Assembly (NCBI GenBank): GCA_946480705.1
Contig: CAMLLF010000063.1
Span: 1 to 11,092 of the forward strand
DNA length: 11,092 nucleotides
Direction of reading: 5' to 3'
Source of the DNA: an uncultured Lysobacteraceae bacterium
GTDB taxonomy: Bacteria > Pseudomonadota > Gammaproteobacteria > Xanthomonadales > Rhodanobacteraceae
Shown here: piece by piece, positions 5,938-11,092 of the stretch
Layout of the letters: each line of letters opens with the position of its first letter
Position numbering within the stretch: position 1 is the first letter of the stretch
Position numbers and translations under genes: made by a program
The notes under the pieces: model-generated
The model's database searches: none
The model's input: only the letters and a program-made list of their open reading frames with translations
Told to the model about the DNA's origin: nothing

Positions 5938-7965
5938 ATGCGCCCCACCCGAATCTTTGCCTGCCTCGTCGGCCTCGGTCTCGCGACCGCGCTGCCGGCT
6001 GCCATCGCCGCGACCGCGCCTTGTGCGGAACCCGCGAAGGTCGACCCCCGCGGCAACGTCGTGCTGCCGGCCGGCGCGACCGACGTCGAAGGCCCGGTCG
6101 ACGTCGACGAGGAAGTCGGCACCCTGTCGTCGGTATACCCCAACCTCGACACGTCGACGACGGCGATGTATCCGCTGCCCTGCGAACCGTCGATCGGCGG
6201 TACGTTGCCGCCCGAGGCGGAGGAACCGGAGTCCGACGAAGACCAGCACACCGACGATCAGGTCGACGCGTTCGAGAAGGACGGCCTCCTCGACCTCATC
6301 AACCAGCAGACGCCGCTCTCTCTGCCGGCGCTGCCGGCGTTCGAGAAAGCGCCGGTCTGCTACTACAAGAACAGCGTCGTGCCGTGCAGCAGTCCGTACC
6401 TGCTCAACGACAGCCAGCCGTTCGCCGGCCGCGACATCATCCTGATCCAGGGCTTCTCGCTCGGCACGCTGCTCGACAACGCGTCGGGCAATCTCGGCGC
6501 GCACATGAAATGGCCGCAGGACCAGGCCGCCTTCGAGCCCGGCGGCTATTTCTACCAGCGCGCCTGGGACTACTGGACGCCGCACGTGCGCGAGCATCTC
6601 TGGGACATGACCGCGCCGACCAATCCGACGGCCGGCTACCAGTGGCCGCCGAACCAGGGCAGCCCGAGCTACGTGCCGAAGTACAACCGCCTGCTCGTCG
6701 TGGCGTGGAACACCGCGCAGCGTCTCGAAGTCGCGCAGCACGCGTTTCTCACCCAGACCATCCGCGCGATGAACACCGGCCACAACGTGCAGACGCCGCC
6801 GAACTACCCGCCGCCCAGCGTGATCAAGATGCCGTTCTGCGCGAACGGCTGCATCATCGTCAGTCACTCCACCGGCGGACTCATCGCCAATACCGCGCTC
6901 GGCAAGCTGCAGGACGGCCAGTACGGCACCCCGCATCGCCCGCTGGTCAAGCGCTTCCGCGGCCACATCGCGTTCGCCTCGGCACTCGGCGGCAGCCGTC
7001 TCGCGCCGGCCGCGATCGGCGCGTCGGCCATCATGAATCCGTCCGATCCGATCTGCGGCATCATTTCGGCCTGGGGCGGCAGCACGGGACTCTGCGGCTG
7101 GGGCCAGCAGCGCGCGCTCGACAGCGTGCTCGCCGACCTGACGCCGGCCTATGCGCATCAGCGCTGGGTGCCGGTCATGAACATGTCGCCCGTGTCGACC
7201 GTCACCGTGTCGGGCGCACACACCACGGGCAACTACGGCATCCTCAACAACGCGATCAATACCAAATTGCTGCATCCGGGCAACGACGACGGCGTCGTCA
7301 CGATGAACTCGTCCTGCGGCAATCCGCAGATCGTCGAACCGTACGTGATGCCGCCGAGCGGTTTCACCGTGACGGGCCTGGTCAAGGCCTTCGACATGGG
7401 CGTTCCACTCACGCGCGCGATCGGCATATTCCACGACCAGCGCCGCATCAAGGCCGCCCCGCCGGCCTCGCGCTACATGGCGGCGATGTGCTCGCCGTGG
7501 CTCAGTCCCAGCGGCATGGTCATGCCGGTGGAAATCAGTTTCCTCGGCACAGGTCTCAGCGCGCAGCAACGCCTCAACAACACCTACTCGTTCATCCAGG
7601 GCGCGATCGACCATTCCTATCTCGGCGGCACCGACGACGACAATCCGTTCCCGTCGACCAACGGCGGCAGCGCGATGATCCCGCGCCGATACCTCGACAC
7701 GCTCTGGGGCAGCGCCGTGCGCGAGGAAAGCAGCGCGATCACGGACGGTCATATCTATGACGTCGGTACCGACGGCGTGCGTACCGTGCATCCGTCGTTC
7801 ATCACGCAGATGAAGGAGTATCAGCGCGGCCGCAAGATCTCGTTCAAGCTGTTCGGTATCAAGTTCACCTGGTGGATCTGGCGCCGCACTTATCACCTGC
7901 TGAATCGCTGGGAAGACAAGGCAGCCACGCATTTCGCGTATGAGTATGCCTATCGACGGAACTGA
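5938..7965 (+). CDS. Secreted alpha/beta-hydrolase (lipase/esterase-like) protein, substrate unknown
   Basis: A 675-residue protein. The start is ATG 5938 with GGAGGAA at 5924-5930 and a clear signal peptide (RIFACLVGLGLATALPAAIA, then ATA). The frame is open back to 5506 but without coding character. After the signal comes a low-complexity N-terminal region with an acidic stretch (93-115, rich in Glu/Asp). DIILIQGFSLGTLLDN marks the first strand and oxyanion region of an alpha/beta hydrolase. The nucleophile elbow is S309-H-S311-T-G-G with Ser311, preceded by CIIV. GNDDGVVTM (448-456) resembles the strand-turn where lipases carry the acid residue (Asp450/451). Catalytic His is uncertain; candidates lie in GIFHDQR and AIDHSYL. 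Several cysteine pairs fit an exported, disulfide-bonded protein. At 675 residues it is larger than a minimal lipase. It stands alone, with its own ribosome site and a strong terminator. Function beyond 'hydrolase' is not claimed. Confidence 0.85.
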   Translation: MRPTRIFACLVGLGLATALPAAIAATAPCAEPAKVDPRGNVVLPAGATDVEGPVDVDEEVGTLSSVYPNLDTSTTAMYPLPCEPSIGGTLPPEAEEPESDEDQHTDDQVDAFEKDGLLDLINQQTPLSLPALPAFEKAPVCYYKNSVVPCSSPYLLNDSQPFAGRDIILIQGFSLGTLLDNASGNLGAHMKWPQDQAAFEPGGYFYQRAWDYWTPHVREHLWDMTAPTNPTAGYQWPPNQGSPSYVPKYNRLLVVAWNTAQRLEVAQHAFLTQTIRAMNTGHNVQTPPNYPPPSVIKMPFCANGCIIVSHSTGGLIANTALGKLQDGQYGTPHRPLVKRFRGHIAFASALGGSRLAPAAIGASAIMNPSDPICGIISAWGGSTGLCGWGQQRALDSVLADLTPAYAHQRWVPVMNMSPVSTVTVSGAHTTGNYGILNNAINTKLLHPGNDDGVVTMNSSCGNPQIVEPYVMPPSGFTVTGLVKAFDMGVPLTRAIGIFHDQRRIKAAPPASRYMAAMCSPWLSPSGMVMPVEISFLGTGLSAQQRLNNTYSFIQGAIDHSYLGGTDDDNPFPSTNGGSAMIPRRYLDTLWGSAVREESSAITDGHIYDVGTDGVRTVHPSFITQMKEYQRGRKISFKLFGIKFTWWIWRRTYHLLNRWEDKAATHFAYEYAYRRN

Positions 7966-8041
7966 GGGCTGAAGCAAAGCGACGCCGACGGGAAGCTCTC
8001 CCCTTCACGGGCGAAGCGAAGCAAACCCATCCCCATCCATA

Positions 8042-8070
8042 CCCTCCCCTTCAAGGGGAGGGGTTTTTTT
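8042..8070 (+). terminator. Intrinsic terminator of the hydrolase gene
   Basis: CCCTCCCC-TTCAA-GGGGAGGG forms a perfect GC-rich stem (extendable by the T/A pairs of the loop), followed by GGTTTTTTT up to 8070. It lies 76 bp after the hydrolase stop and runs directly into the stop codon of the convergent asparaginase gene. On the minus strand the hairpin has no U-run behind it, so it terminates mainly rightward transcription. Confidence 0.9.
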
Positions 8071-9047
8071 CAATGGCGATCGAACAGCTGCTGCAGCCGT
8101 TGCGGCGAATCGCCGCGCGCGAGGCCGAGCATCAGCAGGATGCGCGCCTGCAGCGGCGTGAGGTTGTCGGCGCTGATGAAGCCGTGCGCGTCGTCGTCGA
8201 TTTCGCCGTTGCGCACGGTCGTACCGTTGGAGACGCGGCTCGCGCGCACGATGCACACGCCGCGCGCGGCGGCGGCGGCGAGCGCGGCGCACCAGTCTTC
8301 GCGGAGGTTGCCGTTGCCGACGCCGGCGAACACGAGGCCGTCGGCATCGGCCGCGGCCGCCTCGATGAGCCGCGGCGACAGGTCGACGAACGCCGTGAGC
8401 ACGGGCACGCGCGGCCAATGCCGCGGGACGGCGAAGCCGCCGCGCGCGCGCGTCGGACGCTGATACAGGAACACGTCGCGGTCCTTGACGAGACCGAGCC
8501 GTCCGTACTGGTCGGCGCTGAACGCGCCGGGCACGCTGTCGCGCTTCTGCAGTCCGCGCGCGCCGAGCAGCACGTCGCCGAAGATCACGAGCGTGCCGAG
8601 GCCGCGGCAGTCGGGATGCGCCGCGGCGCTGATCGCGTGATAGATGTTCATCGGCCCGTCCGCACCGAGCGCGGTAGCCGGCCGCATCGCGCCGGTCAGC
8701 ACGACGGGCTTGTCGCTGGCCATCGTCAGGTGCAGGAAATACGCGGTCTCTTCGAGCGTGTCGGTGCCGTGCAGCACGACCGCGCCGTCGATGTCCTCGC
8801 GCGCGAGCAGCGCCGCGAGACGGTCGCCGAGCGCCTGCCAGTGGGCCAGCTCCATTGCCGCGCTGTCGATCGCGAAGAGCTGTTCCGGAACGACCTCGGC
8901 GAGCGTGGACAGCCCCGACACCGATGCGAGCAGCGCTTCGACGCCGAGCGCTCCGGCACGGTAGCCGAGCTGCTGCGTCGAGCTGCCGGCCGTGCCGGCG
9001 ACCGTGCCGCCGGTCGCCACGAGCGCGATGCGCGGAAGCCGGCTCAT
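8070..9047 (-). CDS. L-asparaginase (type II-like, without signal peptide)
   Basis: Hydrolyses L-asparagine to aspartate and ammonia. The product has 325 residues; the start ATG at 9047 has GGAGG six bases upstream, and longer upstream reading lacks coding character. All active-site elements of the bacterial L-asparaginase family are visible: nucleophile Thr12 in VATGGTVAG, Tyr29, Ser62 in AIDSAAME, Thr95-Asp96 in VVLHGTDTLEET, GAMRP (119-123) and Lys168 in ARGLQKRDS. ASRVSNGTTVRNGEI (269-283) is the C-terminal domain segment. The sequence resembles the AnsB (type II) group more than cytoplasmic AnsA, yet there is no hydrophobic signal peptide before ALVATGG, so it is probably cytoplasmic. 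The stop codon abuts the T-run of the convergent terminator. The upstream 374 bp is shared with a divergent small gene; no operon partner is seen. Confidence 0.95.
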   Translation of the reverse strand: MSRLPRIALVATGGTVAGTAGSSTQQLGYRAGALGVEALLASVSGLSTLAEVVPEQLFAIDSAAMELAHWQALGDRLAALLAREDIDGAVVLHGTDTLEETAYFLHLTMASDKPVVLTGAMRPATALGADGPMNIYHAISAAAHPDCRGLGTLVIFGDVLLGARGLQKRDSVPGAFSADQYGRLGLVKDRDVFLYQRPTRARGGFAVPRHWPRVPVLTAFVDLSPRLIEAAAADADGLVFAGVGNGNLREDWCAALAAAAARGVCIVRASRVSNGTTVRNGEIDDDAHGFISADNLTPLQARILLMLGLARGDSPQRLQQLFDRH

Positions 9048-9421
9048 CGCGTGCCTCCGCCCGCCGGCGCCATCGGGATCCTGCATCGTGCGTCGAACTG
9101 CTGCTGTGCCATGGCCCGCTGAAGCATCCGTCGATCGGGAAGGCGCGGAGTATCGCTGATTTGCTCGACGGCGCGAGTGGCGGAGAAACGAGTGTGGAGG
9201 AGTGAGAAAAGAGCGAAGGCCTACGCTCAAGCGCCGCAGCACGACGTGCCTGGCACCCTCGCAATTCAGTCGTTTCTCACGCCCCGTCACTCACCACTCG
9301 CCCCGTCCCGCATATGGCAATCGGTACTAACCCCGTCGCCCGCGCGCGCCGTTCCATCCGCGCGGCGCGTCGCCGGCGCGTCGTCGATCCCTACCCGGAA
9401 AACCCAGCCAGGAAAACTGAC
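9048..9421. other. Divergent intergenic region with short repeats
   Basis: These 374 bp separate the asparaginase from the divergent small secreted-protein gene, and I see no gene in them. They hold a GA-rich tract, GAGTGTGGAGGAGTGAGAAA (9190-9209), and an imperfect inverted copy (9272-9299, whose complement reads GAGTGGTGAGTGACGGGGCG and on to GTGAGAAAC). Between the two lies an 11-bp palindrome, GTGCCTGGCAC (9246-9256). Clear promoter hexamers are not recognisable, although promoters for both genes must lie here. Confidence 0.5.
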
Positions 9422-9802
9422 ATGACGCTGCGCTCCCTGCTCTGCGTGTCGCTGCTCGCCCTTACTTCGGTCGCCTCCGCGTTGCCGCAGCCGGGCAACC
9501 AACCGGCACGCGCGAACCGGCCGCCGACGACCTATCCGCTCGTGGTGTCGTTCATCAGCCACGGCGCCGGCACGTCGCCGGCCGCGATCGCGCAGTTCAA
9601 CGTGATCGTCGCGGAGTTCGAAGCGGCCTGGGGCCCGCTCGAACGCACGGTCGCTCCCTGGGGCCGCGAAGGCGAATACGACGTCTGCTTCACGCTCACG
9701 GGACTGTGGCCCTCGGCGCGCGAGGAGATCGTCACGCAGTTGCTCGCTCTCGATGCCGAGCCGATGACCGAGGCCGCCGAGAACGCCCGCTGCGGGTGGT
9801 AG
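9422..9802 (+). CDS. Small secreted protein of unknown function
   Basis: A 126-residue product beginning with a clean signal peptide (MTLRSLLCVSLLALTSVASA, probable cut before LPQP). I do not recognise a named family. The mature part starts with a Pro/Asn-rich linker and then a compact domain: YPLVVSFISHGAGT, an alpha-helical AIAQFNVIVAEFEAAWG, then WGREGEYDVCFTLTGLWPSAREEIVTQLLAL. Two mature cysteines (in YDVCF and NARCGW) could form one disulfide. The ATG at 9422 is chosen because it starts the signal peptide and has AGGA about 8 bases upstream; the frame is open upstream to 9314 without coding character. It ends 5 bp before repeat element 2 and has no operon partner on its strand. Confidence 0.7.
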   Translation: MTLRSLLCVSLLALTSVASALPQPGNQPARANRPPTTYPLVVSFISHGAGTSPAAIAQFNVIVAEFEAAWGPLERTVAPWGREGEYDVCFTLTGLWPSAREEIVTQLLALDAEPMTEAAENARCGW

Positions 9803-9807
9803 CCAAC

Positions 9808-9993
9808 AACGCAGGTTGGCGCTGAGCCGCAGGCGAACCCCGACATCGCGGTCGCCCCGCTGCGAAGAGCCCGTGCATGAGGAACACGCCGTCGTTTCGA
9901 CGGTACCGCGCGCCGGCTCCTGCCCGAGGGCGTTCGGCGCAGGCGACTACCTCGATGTTGGTGTTCGCCTGCGGCTCACCCCAACCTACGGTT
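9808..9993. repeat. REP/MITE-like inverted-repeat element 2
   Basis: Two arms of about 45-50 bp in opposite orientation (9808-9852 and 9944-9993) share a perfect 15-bp core, GAGCCGCAGGCGAAC (9824-9838, complement at 9963-9977), with similar flanks of the type GTAGGTTGG before it and ACATCG after it. Each arm can also fold on itself (GTTGG...CCAAC in the right arm). Between them is a hairpin, CCGTCG-TTT-CGACGG (9889-9903). The right arm's CCTAC supplies the TAG stop of the DUF3703 gene. The arm sequence is unlike that of element 1, but size (about 186 bp) and layout are alike. Repeats of the 'GTAGGTTGGGGTGAGC' kind are widespread between genes in proteobacteria. Confidence 0.7.
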
Positions 9994-10326
9994 TCTTGTT
10001 CAGCGCCTCGCGCAGATCCTCGGGCACGGGCATCGGTCGGAACGCGCTGACATCGGCGCCGCCGGTATTGCCTTCGGGCACCCAGAGCCGCGAGAACAAC
10101 ACGGCGGCGACGATGCGCGCGAACTGGCCGGCGATTTCGCGCACGTCGCGACGGCGCCAGCCGATGCGCAGCAGACCGGCGTGGCTGCGCACGTGCAGGC
10201 CGGTGCGGCGCTGGCCGAGTATGTGCGCGCGCTCCAGGCGCCGGAACGCGGCGTCGAGATCGCCGGCCGCGCAGGCGGCCATGGCAGCGTCCCATTCCGC
10301 GCGAAACGCGATCGCCATCGGGTCGT

Positions 10327-10330
<4 letters not shown>
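9986..10330 (-). CDS. DUF3703 family protein
   Basis: A 114-residue soluble protein of the uncharacterised DUF3703 family. Family segments are AFRAEWDAAMAACAAGDLDAA (first third), LERAHILGQR (32-41), His46 and His50, GQFARIVAA (68-76), VPEGNTGG (84-91) and PMPVPEDL (99-106). The ATG overlaps the stop of the Cu-ATPase gene as ATGA (10327-10330), and GGAGA lies inside the ATPase end, so the two are translationally coupled. Such genes are repeatedly found beside metal-resistance transporters; a role in metal handling is plausible but unproven, and the histidines are only suggestive. The stop codon TAG comes from the right arm of repeat element 2, so the final NKKP residues may be set by that insertion. 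Confidence 0.85.
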
Positions 10331-10891
<561 letters not shown>

Positions 10892-10896
<5 letters not shown>

Positions 10897-11092
10897 GAAG
10901 ATCTGGAAGACCGTCGCGATGTTCCCGCCGGTGCCCGAGTCGATGGTCGAGGACGGCTACCGCGACTTCGCCGACCGCTGGAACCCGATCCTCGACGTCT
11001 TCGACGAGGTCGGGGTGAAGTTCGCGCACGAGGTGCACCCGTCGGAGATCGCCTACGACTACTGGACGACGGTGCGCACGATGGAGGCCATC
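10892..11092 (+). CDS. Sugar phosphate isomerase/epimerase (xylose isomerase-like TIM barrel), internal fragment
   Basis: 67 codons are open to the right edge with no start or stop. GSKIWKTVAMFPPVPE, GYRDFADRWNPILDVFDEVG and KFAHEVHPSEIAYDYW resemble the middle of the AP endonuclease-2/xylose-isomerase-like family; the Glu in HEVHP (47) would be a metal-site residue. The frame continues leftward as VVGFT, which may belong to either parent sequence. Codon style is uniformly GAC/GTC/GAG/TTC, and the protein resembles actinobacterial homologues as I remember them, unlike the rest of the window. The fragment opposes and interrupts the copA reading frame, so it is best seen as foreign sequence joined at the contig end. 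Confidence 0.75.

Noticed and set aside
5917..7977. 686-codon minus-strand open frame opposite the hydrolase
   Set aside because: It is a shadow frame of high-GC coding DNA: Arg/Glu/His/Ala-rich with no recognisable domains, while the plus strand encodes the hydrolase.
8073..9122. 349-codon plus-strand open frame opposite the asparaginase
   Set aside because: The minus strand encodes a full asparaginase with catalytic residues. The plus frame is Arg/Glu/His/Ala-rich shadow sequence.
5355..9993. CRISPR array or composite transposon bounded by the two inverted-repeat elements
   Set aside because: The elements differ in sequence, there are no regularly spaced repeats or spacers, and there is no transposase or cas gene between them.

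Overview
The window is GC-rich DNA, most likely from a gammaproteobacterium of the Xanthomonadales (Xanthomonadaceae/Rhodanobacteraceae type). That placement rests on protein resemblance, the strong G/C third-position bias, and intergenic tracts of the 'GATTCCC/ATTCCCC' and 'GAGTGrGGAGTGAGAAA' kind that I associate with this order. No phylogenetic test was possible. The left edge cuts a gene. The right edge is a chimeric junction inside a gene, so the window looks like one whole contig from a draft or metagenome assembly.

Left half (1-5359, all + strand) is a denitrification block. It starts with the 3' part of a quinol-type nitric oxide reductase (norB/norZ). An NnrS-family membrane protein overlaps its stop, and a small SirB2-type membrane protein follows. 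After a short promoter region comes a second unit: nirK (lipoprotein copper nitrite reductase with a C-terminal cytochrome c domain), a nirV-type protein and a SCO1/SenC copper chaperone, tightly packed. The nirK promoter has a nearly perfect FNR/DNR-type box (TTGAT-N4-ATCAG) centred 41.5 bp before the predicted start, as expected of an anaerobic/NO-responsive class II promoter. Together these genes cover nitrite to NO to N2O, with likely NO-stress tolerance and copper-site assembly functions.

Middle (5360-9421): a REP-like inverted-repeat element abuts the sco stop codon and a degraded minus-strand coding remnant. Next is a secreted 675-residue alpha/beta-hydrolase-like protein of unknown substrate, closed by a strong intrinsic terminator. 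A type II-like L-asparaginase lies convergently on the minus strand.

Right (9422-11092): a small secreted protein of unknown function on +, a second inverted-repeat element, then on the minus strand a DUF3703 gene translationally coupled to the 3' part of a Cu(+)-type P1B ATPase. About 190 residues into the ATPase, near 10,890, the sequence switches to a + strand sugar-phosphate isomerase/epimerase fragment with different (actinobacterial-looking) style.

The points most worth a second look are three. First, there are two apparent in-frame deletions of conserved membrane segments, in NorB and NnrS. Second, the right end has a chimeric junction. Third, two inverted-repeat elements have arms that supply stop codons to the genes next to them. 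I do not see CRISPR arrays, tRNA or rRNA genes, or transposase genes.
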